A stretch of DNA of 64,000 nucleotides from positions 434,001 to 498,000 of the forward strand of contig JAGASH010000008.1 in assembly GCA_017847835.1 (NCBI GenBank). Direction: 5' to 3'. Shown here one piece after another: positions 24,205-33,663 of the stretch. A model generated the notes under the pieces. It did not search any database. It was not told the origin of the DNA and saw only the letters and a list, made by a program, of their open reading frames with translations. The first letter of the stretch is position 1, and every line of letters starts with the position of its first letter. The stretch is from Oscillospiraceae bacterium. GTDB lineage: Bacteria; Bacillota; Clostridia; Oscillospirales; Ruminococcaceae. The position numbers were made by a program, and so were the translations under genes.

Positions 24205-24870
24205 ATGAAACTGAAAACAATCAGGATTGCAATCATCGTCTTGGCTCTTTTGGTCGGCGGCACAATTTTTCTTGTGACGAGTATTAAACAGAAGGTCGAG
24301 TTCAACGCTCCGCGTGTAAATCTCGAAACCGTTACCGCGGACGAGCTGCACGAGGGAATGTTTGTCGAGGGCGAAATCTACGAGCTTTGGAGTGAGTTCG
24401 CTTATACCGAGGAATACGAGTCAACGCTCGGAATAAAACACAACGAAAAAACAACCGACCGCTATTTTGCGCTGCCTATGGAATACTCTTTTTATACGGG
24501 TGCGAACGCGCCGATGTTTATTGCGGTCTGCACAAGAAACGCGAGCGAAATCTCGAAGATGAGGACAATGGCAGATGAGGCAGATGATTTCTACAAAAAC
24601 GGCATTGAGCTTAAAACCACTATGCATTTTGTCGGCAAGGTTCAGGCTCTAAAAGGAGAATATCTCGACTTTTTCAAGGAGTACATCGCTTGGGATTTGG
24701 GCATTAGCGAGGCTGAGGCAGCGCAGTATTACACCCCCTACGTCATCAGAAGCTGGCCGACCGACAACTCTACAACGGGAATTGTCATCGGCGGTATTAT
24801 GACGGCGCTCGGACTTGCGGGAACTATTGTTTTCGTTGTATTTCTTGTAAAAGCAAAACGCGGATATTAA
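24205..24870 (+). CDS. membrane protein with two end helices, function unknown
   Basis: The 221-residue protein has an N-terminal membrane segment (RIAIIVLALLVGGTIFLVTSI), an extracytoplasmic domain of ~160 residues with acidic and aromatic content, and a C-terminal membrane helix (GIVIGGIMTALGLAGTIVFVVFLV) followed by a basic tail. Proteins of this outline are common in Clostridia; I cannot name the family. GAGAGG precedes the ATG. It follows the FGS-repeat gene by 17 bases and its stop overlaps the next start by 1 base, so three genes appear co-transcribed. Confidence 0.7.
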   Translation: MKLKTIRIAIIVLALLVGGTIFLVTSIKQKVEFNAPRVNLETVTADELHEGMFVEGEIYELWSEFAYTEEYESTLGIKHNEKTTDRYFALPMEYSFYTGANAPMFIAVCTRNASEISKMRTMADEADDFYKNGIELKTTMHFVGKVQALKGEYLDFFKEYIAWDLGISEAEAAQYYTPYVIRSWPTDNSTTGIVIGGIMTALGLAGTIVFVVFLVKAKRGY

Positions 24871-25697
24871 TGGACGCATTTCACATTTCTTCCTTTGCAC
24901 CCGCGAGGACAAAGGGCAAAACCGCTGTCAAAACCGAGGATTTCGACCTGTACTGCACGGCTCTTTCGGCGCTTGCGTGGAGAAAATTTAACGGGAAAAT
25001 CACGATGTGCTGTGACAGCGTTTTCGCGGATTATTACGAAAAAATCGGCTTTCTGCCGCTCTGGGACGAGGTCAAAGTGAATGTTTCCGACGACCTTGAA
25101 GGGATAAATCCCGCGATGTTCTGGGCAGGCGGGAAGCTGCTTGCGCTGCGTGAGATGAACGCACCGTGCGTGATGATTGACACGGATTTCATCGTGTGGA
25201 GAACGCTCTCTTTCGGTGATGAAATTATTGCTGCTCACCGCGAGGAAATCTCCGATGATATCTACCCGCCGCTTGACTTTTTCGCGGTGAAAAATCACGT
25301 TTTGCCCGATTTCAGTGAAACGGTTTTGCCGCTTAACACTGCGTTTCTTTACGTTCCCGACAATGATTTCAAGAACTTTTACACCTCGCAGGCGATTGCT
25401 TTTATGAAATCTGCGGTTGACTGCGACGACTATCTTAAATATATGGTTTTCGCGGAGCAGAGAATGCTCGCGATGTGCGCGGATTTCACGGAAACTCCCG
25501 TGAAAACCCTGCTCGACAAGGATAGCCTGCACTTCCCGCAGAGCGATTTCACGCACCTTTGGGGCGCGAAGCAGGTTATGCGCGACAATCCCGCTTTGCG
25601 CGCGGATTTTGTTGAAAAGTGCAAGACAAGGATAAACCGCGACTTTTCCGAATATTCTTATATTATCGGGAAGATTGAGGCGGCTTGTGCGGAATAA
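24870..25697 (+). CDS. glycosyltransferase-like (DUF6734-type) protein
   Basis: This 275-residue soluble protein has the look of a nucleotide-sugar-fold protein: an early KITMCCDSVFADYYEKIGF strand-helix, the metal-like MIDTDFIVW (a D-x-D motif), LPLNTAFLYV and an EQRMLAM helix. It resembles DUF6734 proteins; I infer a transferase-like fold but cannot name a substrate. The ATG overlaps the upstream TAA by one base, which implies translational coupling to the membrane protein gene. Confidence 0.6.
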   Translation: MDAFHISSFAPARTKGKTAVKTEDFDLYCTALSALAWRKFNGKITMCCDSVFADYYEKIGFLPLWDEVKVNVSDDLEGINPAMFWAGGKLLALREMNAPCVMIDTDFIVWRTLSFGDEIIAAHREEISDDIYPPLDFFAVKNHVLPDFSETVLPLNTAFLYVPDNDFKNFYTSQAIAFMKSAVDCDDYLKYMVFAEQRMLAMCADFTETPVKTLLDKDSLHFPQSDFTHLWGAKQVMRDNPALRADFVEKCKTRINRDFSEYSYIIGKIEAACAE

Positions 25698-25747
25698 TCG
25701 CGCGATTTTTTCTCAAAATAAGGAAAACTTGTTTTGGGGGAATTTTT

Positions 25748-26410
25748 GTGGCGATAAAAGCTGTTGATTTACGGAAAATCTACAAGGTCGGCGGTGTTGA
25801 GGTGAGGGCTCTGGACGGCGTTTCGCTCGACATTGACGACGGTGAATATGTGACGGTTGTGGGGAGCTCGGGCTCGGGAAAATCCACGCTTATGAATATT
25901 CTGGGCTGCCTTGACACACCGACTTCGGGAAGCTGTTTTCTCTGCGGCGAGGACACGTCTGCGCTCTCCGACAAACAGCTTTCGGATATCCGAAGCAGAA
26001 AAATCGGCTTTATTTTTCAGAGCTTCAATCTGATTGCTGGACTTACGGCGCTCGAAAACGTGGAGCTGCCTCTTGCTTACCGCAGAATACCGAAGCAGCA
26101 GCGCGAGGAAAGAGCGCGCGAGGCTCTTGAAAGCGTGCGGCTCTCGGACAGGGCGCTTCACCGTCCCGCGGAGCTTTCGGGCGGTCAGCAGCAGCGCGTC
26201 GCGATTGCACGGGCAATTGCGGCAAGTCCCGAGATTATTCTTGCAGACGAGCCGTGCGGTAATCTTGACAGCGCTTCGGGAGAGGAAATTCTCGGAATTC
26301 TCAGTGAGCTCAACCGAGCGGGAAAAACAATCGTGATGATTACCCACAACGAAAAGACCGCCGGACAGGCGCAGCGTCTTATTCGCATTTCCGACGGGAA
26401 AATCGTGTGA
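25748..26410 (+). CDS. ABC transporter ATPase, LolD/MacB type (orphan)
   Basis: The ATPase has 221 residues: Walker [11 protein letters not shown]-loop [20 protein letters not shown], signature [15 protein letters not shown], Walker [13 protein letters not shown] and switch MITHNEKTA. The pattern matches the MacB/FtsE/LolD group, which drives mechanotransmission-type export or peptide sensing. No FtsX-like permease is adjacent, which is unusual for this group. GTG at 25748 with GGGGG upstream is the likely start; the frame is open to 25685. Confidence 0.9.
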   Translation: MAIKAVDLRKIYKVGGVEVRALDGVSLDIDDGEYVTVVGSSGSGKSTLMNILGCLDTPTSGSCFLCGEDTSALSDKQLSDIRSRKIGFIFQSFNLIAGLTALENVELPLAYRRIPKQQREERAREALESVRLSDRALHRPAELSGGQQQRVAIARAIAASPEIILADEPCGNLDSASGEEILGILSELNRAGKTIVMITHNEKTAGQAQRLIRISDGKIV

Positions 26411-26443
26411 GCGAAAACGCTCGGTTTTTTACGGGGTGAAAGT

Positions 26444-27145
26444 ATGACTTTGCAGGAAATTATTGACGACAGCAGGAAAATCGTGTTTTTCGGCGGCGCG
26501 GGAGTGTCAACCGAAAGCGGTATTCCCGATTTCAGAAGCGTTGACGGGCTGTACAATCAGAAGTACGATTACCCGCCCGAAACGATAATTTCGCACAGCT
26601 TTTTTGTTCGGCACACCGAGGAGTTTTTCCGGTTTTACCGCGACAGAATGGTTTACACGGACGCTCAGCCGAATTCCGCGCACAAAAAGCTTGCCGAATG
26701 GGAAGAGAGCGGGATTTTGTCGGCGGTTGTCACGCAGAATATCGACGGTCTGCATCAGCTCGCGGGCAGCAAAAAAGTAATTGAGCTTCACGGCAGTATT
26801 CACAGAAATTTCTGCACGAAATGCGGAAAATTTCACCCGCTTTCGGCGGTCACAGAAACGGACGGCGTGCCGAAATGTGAGTGCGGCGGGATAATCAAGC
26901 CCGATGTTGTGCTTTACGAGGAAAATCTCAATACCGAGGACATCGAAAATGCGGTTTCGGAGATTTCGGCGGCGGATACGCTGATTATCGGCGGAACTTC
27001 ACTTGTTGTGTATCCCGCGGCAGGACTTGTGCGCTATTTCAGCGGCAGGCACCTTGTTGTAATAAACAAAAGCGAAATCGACGCGGGAGATGCCGAGCTT
27101 GTGATAAACGACAGCATTGGAAAGGTTTTCGGCAGTTTGAAATAA
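26444..27145 (+). CDS. cobB: NAD-dependent protein deacylase, sirtuin (Sir2/CobB) family
   Basis: The 233-residue sirtuin removes acyl groups from lysines with NAD. Visible motifs are [23 protein letters not shown], the catalytic His in ELHGS, and NAD-ribose segments ([19 protein letters not shown]). The zinc knuckle is FCTKCG and then PKCECGG, i.e. C-x2-C and a tight C-x-C. The Ala-Asp/Tyr pattern cannot settle deacetylase versus desuccinylase use. It follows the ATPase gene by 33 bases and precedes the zinc-ribbon gene by 65. Confidence 0.95.
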   Translation: MTLQEIIDDSRKIVFFGGAGVSTESGIPDFRSVDGLYNQKYDYPPETIISHSFFVRHTEEFFRFYRDRMVYTDAQPNSAHKKLAEWEESGILSAVVTQNIDGLHQLAGSKKVIELHGSIHRNFCTKCGKFHPLSAVTETDGVPKCECGGIIKPDVVLYEENLNTEDIENAVSEISAADTLIIGGTSLVVYPAAGLVRYFSGRHLVVINKSEIDAGDAELVINDSIGKVFGSLK

Positions 27146-27210
27146 ATTGGTTGGATTAACGGCAAATTTGTGACAGCGCAAGAATTCTTGCCTGTCGGAA
27201 AGGAATGAAA

Positions 27211-28308
27211 ATGGATAAGGTACATACCCTGTCATATCAGTGCCCGAACTGTAACGCGGCGCTGGAATTTGACAATGCAACGGGAAAATTCAAGTGCTTT
27301 TACTGCGACAGTATGTTTTCCGAAGCGGAAATCAAGGCGCTTTTTGAAGCGCGTGACGACGCGGTAAATCTTGAAGAGTCGGCTGAGCCCGAGCTCACCG
27401 AAGAACAGCAGGAAACCGAGGAGTTCACGGGACAGAGCGCGCTTTACAGCTGCCCGAACTGTGGTGCTGCCGTAATTTGCGATACCCTGACAGCTTCGAC
27501 GCGCTGCCATTTCTGTCACACACCCGTCATTCTGTCGGGACGTCTTTCGGGTGAGTACAAGCCCGATTTGATTATTCCTTTTGCGACAACCCGAGATGTT
27601 GCCGAGCAGAAATTCTACGAATACACAAAGGGCAAATTCCTGCTTCCTCGCGGCTTCAGAAGCGAGGCGCAGATTAAAAATATCTCTGCGCTTTATGTGC
27701 CTTATTGGCTCAAAAGCGGACTTGTTGACGCAAATCTTACAGCAACGGGAAAAACTATCCGTACCTGGCGCGTGGGTGATGTGCGCTACACGCATACAAA
27801 GGTTTATCACGTTGAGCGCGAGGCAGAGTTTTCATTTGTGAGAGTGCCTTGCGACGGTTCAAAGCGTATCGACGACTCGCTTATGGAGAGCATTGAGCCG
27901 TTTATTTACAACGGCGTCAGACCGTTTAATATGTCCTATTTATCGGGCTGTGCGGCGGAAAAATATGACGTCAAAAAGGAAGAGGCTGCCGAGAGAATTG
28001 ACGAGCGTGTTCAGAGTGCTTCAAACGACGAGCTCAGACGTATGGCTTCGGTTTACAACACGCTTGAGGACGTCAGAACAACTATAAACTACCGCAGCCA
28101 GAATTACGCTTATGCGCTTTTGCCGGTGTGGTTTTTGAACTATACCTACAAGGACAAGGACTACGGATTTGCGGTGAACGGACAGACGGGAACAACCTTC
28201 GGTGAGCTTCCCGTGAGCAAGCTGAAGCTGTTTTTCTATGGCGCTGGTATTTTCCTCGCGGTGCTGATTATCGCGTTCGTGATTTTGAGCCTGTTTTTCG
28301 GCGATTAA
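27211..28308 (+). CDS. zinc-ribbon membrane protein (TFIIB-type ribbons)
   Basis: The 365-residue protein has two zinc ribbons: QCPNCNAAL with CFYCDSMF (~9-35), and SCPNCGAAVI with CHFCHTPV (~80-105). A beta-rich middle domain follows, then one C-terminal membrane segment (FFYGAGIFLAVLIIAFVILSLFF). In Clostridia such proteins are regularly paired with a TPM-domain membrane protein, as here. The role is unknown. AAAGGA lies 7 bases before the ATG at 27211, which I prefer to 27205. Confidence 0.83.
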   Translation: MDKVHTLSYQCPNCNAALEFDNATGKFKCFYCDSMFSEAEIKALFEARDDAVNLEESAEPELTEEQQETEEFTGQSALYSCPNCGAAVICDTLTASTRCHFCHTPVILSGRLSGEYKPDLIIPFATTRDVAEQKFYEYTKGKFLLPRGFRSEAQIKNISALYVPYWLKSGLVDANLTATGKTIRTWRVGDVRYTHTKVYHVEREAEFSFVRVPCDGSKRIDDSLMESIEPFIYNGVRPFNMSYLSGCAAEKYDVKKEEAAERIDERVQSASNDELRRMASVYNTLEDVRTTINYRSQNYAYALLPVWFLNYTYKDKDYGFAVNGQTGTTFGELPVSKLKLFFYGAGIFLAVLIIAFVILSLFFGD

Positions 28309-28321
28309 GGAGGGGAATGTG

Positions 28322-29194
28322 ATGAAAAAATTCAGAAAACTGTTCCCTGCGCTTGTTCTGGCTGTGCTCACATTCTTGGCGATGACAGTAACCGCGTGCG
28401 CTGAGGGAAACTATTCGGTTGCGCTCGATGATTTGGACGACTGTCTGACGGAAATGGAGGAAATTTCGCTTCGTCAGATTATGCAGGAAACCGCAGACAA
28501 AACCAAGCTCAACATCGGATTTTGCATTACCGCGGACCTTGACGGAATGTCGGACGAGATTTATTCGGACTATTATTCCGATAAGAATTTCGGATACGGG
28601 TCGGACTCGATTGTGCTGCTTATGGTGAACACGCACGACAAGCCCGAATATTCGTATGTCACAGATGAAATTTCGACAAGCGGCGTCGCTGTCGGCAAAT
28701 TCAGCAAGTCGCTTATCGAGAATAATATGTTCCCGAGAATTTACAAGGGCTTTGATGATTTCGGGGCGTCGTCGGTCGGAGTGCCGAATTTTAATGCGTA
28801 TAAGGGTTACAGCTCCGCTCAGTTTTATCAGGCGGGAGTTGGCTTCTGCAAGGCTGTCGAAACGTTCAGCAATCCGTTTTTCGCTTTCTGGGCAACAATC
28901 GGCGATTACATAGCAAATAATCTTTTCGCGCTTTTGGTTGCGATAATTATTGCGGTGATTTTTGCCTTGGTTGCGTCGAAATCGACGAAAACCAAATACT
29001 CCAAGAAAAAGCCAATCAGCGCGGATAAGTATCTTGACCGCAGAAGCACAAGAGTTGTTCGTCAGATTGACTCGTTTGTGCGGGAGTACACCACAAGCGT
29101 GAGAATAAGCAGCTCTTCGTCGGGCGGCGGAAGAAGCGGCGGCGGAGGCGGTCACAGCGGCGGTCACGGCGGAGGCGGAGGAAGACACAGGTAA
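28322..29194 (+). CDS. TPM-domain (TLP18.3/Psb32/MOLO-1-like) membrane protein
   Basis: The 290-residue protein has a cleavable or anchoring signal (ALVLAVLTFLAMTVTACA), an extracytoplasmic TPM domain (LRQIMQETADKTKLNIGFCITAD, YGSDSIVLLMV), a membrane helix (FALLVAIIIAVIFALVA) and a tail of Gly/His/Ser repeats (GGGRSGGGGGHSGGHGGGGG). TPM domains bind calcium or show acid phosphatase activity in some proteins. The pairing with the upstream zinc-ribbon protein, 13 bases away with AAGGAGGGG between, suggests a shared membrane role. Confidence 0.82.
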   Translation: MKKFRKLFPALVLAVLTFLAMTVTACAEGNYSVALDDLDDCLTEMEEISLRQIMQETADKTKLNIGFCITADLDGMSDEIYSDYYSDKNFGYGSDSIVLLMVNTHDKPEYSYVTDEISTSGVAVGKFSKSLIENNMFPRIYKGFDDFGASSVGVPNFNAYKGYSSAQFYQAGVGFCKAVETFSNPFFAFWATIGDYIANNLFALLVAIIIAVIFALVASKSTKTKYSKKKPISADKYLDRRSTRVVRQIDSFVREYTTSVRISSSSSGGGRSGGGGGHSGGHGGGGGRHR

Positions 29195-29210
29195 TCCGAA
29201 AACCAACAAA

Positions 29211-29239
29211 AAGAGGGCGTTTTAAAGAACGCCCTTTTT
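29211..29239. terminator. terminator between the TPM gene and DUF3810 gene
   Basis: The stem GGGCGTT / AACGCCC (extended by A-T pairs) has a T run to the right and an A tract to the left, so it works on both strands for these convergent genes. Confidence 0.88.
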
Positions 29240-29252
29240 ATGTGATTTTGTG

Positions 29253-30368
29253 TTAAATCTGACCTTGCTTCTGATAATAAGCGAGTATAAGCTCGGCTGC
29301 TCTGCCATAGCTCAGCGCTCCGTCCTCGACGCCTTGAATTTGTATAAACGCGTCATTTGCTGCCTGAGAAGCGTTGTGGATTGTTTCGATAACCTTGTTG
29401 TCGTGACCTTCGTGGTCGTAGATGTACTTGTTGTTTGCGGTGAAATCGGCAATCATTCCCTCCGTTTCCATATCGCGGACTTCCTGCCACATATCGATAT
29501 CATAGTTGTAGAGCTCGTTTGAGCAAAGCGTGAGCGCGAGCATATATCCGGAGTAGCGGAATTCGGGATAATCGCTGTTTATACAGGACAGAAAAGCAAG
29601 GTAATTGCACTCGTTTTCAAAGGCAATTCCTCGGGAGTGCGCGCTTTCGTGAGCGGCAGTCACGGGAATAAGATAATCGGGCTGAGCGATATTTACGTTG
29701 CACTCGGCAAAAAACGGGAAGTACATTCCCGAAATTCCCGTGTAGCTCCACGGCTCGGACAGCAAAACAGGTTTCTGCCTCCACACAGACGTCCACAAAA
29801 ACGGATACTCCGAAACCAGCTTTTCATAGCCGCTTCCTACTCTCGTGAGCTCGTCGAAAACGCTCTCGGGAAGCTTCATCAGCCCGTTTTCATCGCGCGA
29901 GATTTCTTTTTCCGCTTCGACAGCTCCGCTTGCCAGAATTTTGCACACGGAAAGCAGCTGCTCGGGAGTTTTCTGCGAGGTATCCAGACCCATTGCCTTT
30001 TCGAGCGGCTGACGGTAAAAATTCGCGCCGTGACAGCTCATATATAAAAAGCAGGCAATCGACAAAGCCGCGCAAACTCCGCGTCCCGCTTTGAGAGCCG
30101 TCTTTTTGCGCGATTTGCTCTTTTTCAGCTTCACGATGAACAGCACAATCAGAAAAATCACCGCGGGAATTGCCAGCACAGCCGCAAGCTCCGTCAGCGA
30201 AATCGGAATTAGGCTTGTGATAAAGCCGACAGGAATTGTAATCACCTTGAAAAGTCCGCGTGAAACCGCGTATTCCGTGAAATCGGGAAACATCGGCAGC
30301 ACAAAAAACATAAGTCCTGCCAACAAAAGTGGAATAAATATCCAGAAGCGCATAAAAAATTTCTTCAC
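29253..30368 (-). CDS. DUF3810 membrane metalloprotease-like protein
   Basis: The 371-residue protein has three N-terminal membrane segments (WIFIPLLLAGLMFFVLPMF; VLAIPAVIFLIVLFIVKL; VCAALSIACFLYMSC) and a C-terminal domain with HESAH (a HExxH zinc motif, ~240-244) followed by the conserved ENECNYLAFL. DUF3810 proteins are predicted zinc peptidases, with no verified substrate. A GTG at 30377 is in frame, but AGGTGA is better spaced from the GTG at 30368. It is monocistronic, with its own promoter. Confidence 0.85.
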   Translation of the reverse strand: MKKFFMRFWIFIPLLLAGLMFFVLPMFPDFTEYAVSRGLFKVITIPVGFITSLIPISLTELAAVLAIPAVIFLIVLFIVKLKKSKSRKKTALKAGRGVCAALSIACFLYMSCHGANFYRQPLEKAMGLDTSQKTPEQLLSVCKILASGAVEAEKEISRDENGLMKLPESVFDELTRVGSGYEKLVSEYPFLWTSVWRQKPVLLSEPWSYTGISGMYFPFFAECNVNIAQPDYLIPVTAAHESAHSRGIAFENECNYLAFLSCINSDYPEFRYSGYMLALTLCSNELYNYDIDMWQEVRDMETEGMIADFTANNKYIYDHEGHDNKVIETIHNASQAANDAFIQIQGVEDGALSYGRAAELILAYYQKQGQI

Positions 30369-30385
30369 AATAATCACCTGTTTTC

Positions 30386-30414
30386 ATTATAACACGATAA
30401 AAACAGCTTGTCAA
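30386..30414 (-). promoter_or_regulatory. promoter for the DUF3810 gene
   Basis: On the minus strand TTGACA (30409-30414) and TATAAT (30386-30391), spacer 17 bp. Its -35 is 32 bases from the divergent pckG -35. Confidence 0.9.
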
Positions 30415-30446
30415 TTGTCGAAAATGTGTAAAAAATAAAATATCGC

Positions 30447-30475
30447 TTGACAACTTGACATAATTCGTGTATAAT
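30447..30475 (+). promoter_or_regulatory. promoter for pckG
   Basis: TTGACA (30447-30452) and TATAAT (30470-30475), spacer 17 bp. The spacer itself contains a second TTGACA. A small leader hairpin (GAGAG...CTCTC, ~30487-30504) follows. Confidence 0.9.
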
Positions 30476-30531
30476 AGTAGTTGTGGAGAGAGTTTTTTAC
30501 TCTCAAATTTAAGTGTAGAAGGAGAATTTTT

Positions 30532-32355
30532 ATGGCACTCACTAAAAACCCCAACGTGTTGAAGTGGATTGAGGAAATGACCGCCCTCACTAAACCCGAG
30601 AAGGTCGTTTGGATAGACGGTTCCAAGGAGCAGCTTGACGCTCTTACCGAGGAGGCTCTCGCTTCCGGCGAAATGCTCAAGCTCAATCAGGACAAGTTCC
30701 CCGGCTGTCTGTATCACAGAACCAAGCCCAACGACGTTGCCCGTGTTGAGGACAGAACCTTCATCTGCTCCAAGACCAAGGAAAACGCAGGCCCCACCAA
30801 CAACTGGATGGACCCCAAGGAAATGTACGCAATGCTCACTCCTATGTATGACGGAGTTATGAAGGGCAGAACAATGTACGTTATCCCGTATTCTATGGGC
30901 CCTATCGGTTCGCCTATCGCAAAGGTTGGCGTTGAGCTCACCGACTCTATTTACGTTGTTCTCAATATGAACATCATGACAAGAATGGGTGAGCAGGCAT
31001 TCAAGAACCTCCCCGATGACTCCAACGACTTCGTTCGCGGTCTGCACTCCAAGGCTGATGTTGACCCCGAGAAGAGATATATCGTTCAGTTCCCCGAGGA
31101 CAACACCATCTGGTCTATCAACTCCGCTTACGGCGGAAACGTTCTCCTCGGCAAGAAGTGCTTCGCACTGCGTATCGCTTCTTATCAGGGCTGGAAGGAA
31201 GGCTGGATGGCTGAGCACATGCTTATCCTCGGTGTTAAGAAGCCCGACGGCGATATCAAGTATATCACCGCTGCTTTCCCGTCCGCTTGCGGCAAGACCA
31301 ACCTCGCTATGCTTATCCCGCCCAAAGCTTACAAGGACGCAGGCTATGAGGTATTCACCGTTGGCGACGATATCGCTTGGATGAAGCAGGGTCCCGACGG
31401 CAGACTTTACGCAATCAACCCCGAGAACGGCTTCTTCGGCGTTGCTCCCGGCACAAACGAGAAGTCCAACTTCAACGCTCTCGAGTGCACCAAGAAGAAT
31501 GCAATCTTCACAAACGTTGCTATTAACCTTGACGAGATGACCCCGTGGTGGGAAGGTCTTGACAAGAACCCGCCCGTAAACGCTGAAGAGTGGAAGGGCG
31601 CAAAGGTAAACGGCAAGGAGTTCACCGCGGTTATGGGCGCTGACGGCAAGCCGCAGAAGCTCGCTCACCCGAACTCTCGTTTCACCGCTCCCGCAGTAAA
31701 CTGCCCGTGCCTCTCCTCTGAGTTCAACAACCCGCAGGGTGTTCCCGTTACCGCTATGATTTTCGGCGGCAGACGTGCTTCTACCACTCCGCTTGTTTAT
31801 CAGTCTTTTGACTGGGCACACGGCACATATATGGGCTCTGCTGTTTCTTCGGAAACTACCGCAGCTGCTACCGGTGCAGTAGGTGTTCTCCGTCACGACC
31901 CGATGGCTATGAAGCCCTTCATCGGCTATAACGTTGGTGATTACTGGAACCACTGGCTCGAAATGGGTGAAAAGCTCGGCGACAAGGCTCCCAAGATTTT
32001 CAACGTAAACTGGTTCAGACAGGACGAAAACGGCAACTTTATGTGGCCCGGTTTCGGCGACAATATGCGTGTTCTCGACTGGATTATCAAGCGCTGCGAG
32101 GGCAAGGTTGACGCTGTTGAAACTCCTATCGGCTATCTGCCCAAGGTTGGCGACATCAACCTCACAGGCATCGAGGACGAGGTTACTCCCGAGGTTGAAA
32201 AGCAGCTCCTCTCTGTTGATATCGACCTCTGGAAGAAGGAAATCGTTGAAATGCGCCGTTACTACGACGAGGACATCAAGGCTAAGGGCGGCAACGTTCC
32301 TCAGAAGCTCTACGACGAGCTCGATATGATTGAGGCTCGCCTCAACAAGGCTTAA
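30532..32355 (+). CDS. pckG: phosphoenolpyruvate carboxykinase (GTP)
   Basis: The 607-residue enzyme interconverts oxaloacetate and PEP with GTP/GDP; in anaerobes it often runs toward oxaloacetate for succinate or propionate formation. The GTP-type P-loop AFPSACGKTNLAML, the VGDDIAWM metal site and FGGRRASTTPLV are visible, and length fits the GTP class. Codons are strikingly restricted (AAG, CTC, GTT, ATC preferred), as expected for a very highly expressed gene. AAGGAG supports ATG 32... at position 30532 rather than the longer frame from 30481. A strong promoter and terminator flank it. Confidence 0.97.
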   Translation: MALTKNPNVLKWIEEMTALTKPEKVVWIDGSKEQLDALTEEALASGEMLKLNQDKFPGCLYHRTKPNDVARVEDRTFICSKTKENAGPTNNWMDPKEMYAMLTPMYDGVMKGRTMYVIPYSMGPIGSPIAKVGVELTDSIYVVLNMNIMTRMGEQAFKNLPDDSNDFVRGLHSKADVDPEKRYIVQFPEDNTIWSINSAYGGNVLLGKKCFALRIASYQGWKEGWMAEHMLILGVKKPDGDIKYITAAFPSACGKTNLAMLIPPKAYKDAGYEVFTVGDDIAWMKQGPDGRLYAINPENGFFGVAPGTNEKSNFNALECTKKNAIFTNVAINLDEMTPWWEGLDKNPPVNAEEWKGAKVNGKEFTAVMGADGKPQKLAHPNSRFTAPAVNCPCLSSEFNNPQGVPVTAMIFGGRRASTTPLVYQSFDWAHGTYMGSAVSSETTAAATGAVGVLRHDPMAMKPFIGYNVGDYWNHWLEMGEKLGDKAPKIFNVNWFRQDENGNFMWPGFGDNMRVLDWIIKRCEGKVDAVETPIGYLPKVGDINLTGIEDEVTPEVEKQLLSVDIDLWKKEIVEMRRYYDEDIKAKGGNVPQKLYDELDMIEARLNKA

Positions 32356-32371
32356 TTGCTACGATACACTT

Positions 32372-32400
32372 ATCCCCGTAAGAAATTACGGGGATTTTTG
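32372..32400 (+). terminator. terminator of pckG
   Basis: A 10-bp stem (ATCCCCGTAA / TTACGGGGAT, GAAA loop) is followed by TTTTTG, 16 bases past the stop. Confidence 0.92.
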
Positions 32401-32409
32401 TTTTTCCTC

Positions 32410-32438
32410 TTTACATTCAGCGTAAAATGTGTTATAAT
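32410..32438 (+). promoter_or_regulatory. promoter for the aminotransferase gene
   Basis: TTTACA (32410-32415) and TATAAT (32433-32438), spacer 17 bp, 37 bases before the ATG. Confidence 0.85.
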
Positions 32439-32475
32439 TACAATGTATTTTAATATCCGAAAAGAGGTAAAAACT

Positions 32476-33663
32476 ATGCTTAAACCGTTTTCCGACAAGG
32501 TTGCGGGAGTTGCTCCTTCCGCAATCCGTGAAATTCTCAAATTCACATCTGACCCCGAGGTCATCAGCTTTGCTGCGGGAAACCCTGCTCCCGAAGCTTT
32601 CCCGACGCAGAAAATTTCCGAAATTTCCGCAGAAATCTTCCGCGACGAGCCGATTAACGCTCTGCAATATTCCGTAACCGAGGGCTATCCGAAGCTGCGT
32701 AAATGGCTGGAGGACGACCTTCGCGCGAAAAACATCTTCAAGGACGGCGATATGCTTATCGTCACTGCGGGCGCACAGCAGGCAATCGAAGTTACCGCGA
32801 AAATCCTCTGCAACGAGGGTGACGTCATCATCTGTGAAAATCCGTCCTTTATCGGCTCGCTGAACTCTTTCAGAAGCTATGGTGTAAATCTTATCGGTGT
32901 TTCAATGGACGAACAGGGAATGAAGCCCGACGAGCTTGAAGCTGTACTTAAAGCAAATCCCAAGACAAAATTCATCTACACAATCCCGAACTTCCAGAAC
33001 CCGACAGGCAACACAACCACTCTTGAACGCAGAAAAGAAATTCTCGCTCTTGCGAAGAAGTACGGCGTGTATGTCCTTGAAGATAACCCGTACGGAGCGC
33101 TGCGTTTTGCAGGCGAGGACGTAACCTGCTACAAGGAGCTTGACGACAGCAAAAACGTAATCTACGCGGGCACGTTCTCCAAGGTTCTTGCACCGGGACT
33201 TCGCGTGGGTTATCTCTGCGCGGACGCAGAGCTTGTTTCCAAGGCGGTTGTCGGTATGCAGACATCCACGGTTCACACGAATATATGGGCGCAAATTCTC
33301 GCGTACAGATTTGTCACCGAGGTTGATTTCAACGAGCACCTCAAAGGCTTGCAGGAAATCTATCGCGGAAAATACCAGAGAATGGCGGACGCTTTGGCGG
33401 CAAATCTTCCCGATTTCGTTCAGCTTTCAAAGCCCCAGGGAGGTCTGTTCATCTGGGCGACAATCCCTGAAAAGTACGATATGAACGCTTTCTGCCTTGA
33501 AGCTGTCAAGAGAAAGGTTGCGGTTGTACCCGGAAACGCGTTCAATGCCGATGAAAGCGCGGTTTCTCACTCGTTCAGAATAAACTTCTCGACGCCCACA
33601 AACGAGCAGATTGACAAGGGCTGCGAAATCCTTGGCAAATGCGCGAAAGAGCTGCTGGTATGA
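32476..33663 (+). CDS. PLP-dependent aminotransferase, class I (2-aminoadipate/LysN-like)
   Basis: The 395-residue fold-type I transaminase has LQYSVTEGYPKLRKWL, the cofactor-stacking TAGAQQAIEV, IPNFQNPTGNTTTLERR, DNPYGALRF and the PLP Lys in YAGTFSKVLAPGLRVGY. The C-terminal PQGGLFIWATIP and RINFSTP (carboxylate-binding Arg) are typical of the MocR-like/2-aminoadipate transaminase group. The amino-acid substrate cannot be fixed. GAGGTAAA precedes the ATG at 32476. The stop overlaps the start of the serine hydrolase (ATGA), coupling the two. Confidence 0.9.
   Translation: MLKPFSDKVAGVAPSAIREILKFTSDPEVISFAAGNPAPEAFPTQKISEISAEIFRDEPINALQYSVTEGYPKLRKWLEDDLRAKNIFKDGDMLIVTAGAQQAIEVTAKILCNEGDVIICENPSFIGSLNSFRSYGVNLIGVSMDEQGMKPDELEAVLKANPKTKFIYTIPNFQNPTGNTTTLERRKEILALAKKYGVYVLEDNPYGALRFAGEDVTCYKELDDSKNVIYAGTFSKVLAPGLRVGYLCADAELVSKAVVGMQTSTVHTNIWAQILAYRFVTEVDFNEHLKGLQEIYRGKYQRMADALAANLPDFVQLSKPQGGLFIWATIPEKYDMNAFCLEAVKRKVAVVPGNAFNADESAVSHSFRINFSTPTNEQIDKGCEILGKCAKELLV

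Noticed and set aside
29890..31953. 687-aa minus-strand open frame across pckG
   Set aside because: It lies antisense to pckG, whose codon use and motifs are clear, and it has no family motif or ribosome site. Restricted codons in the highly expressed gene keep the opposite frame open.
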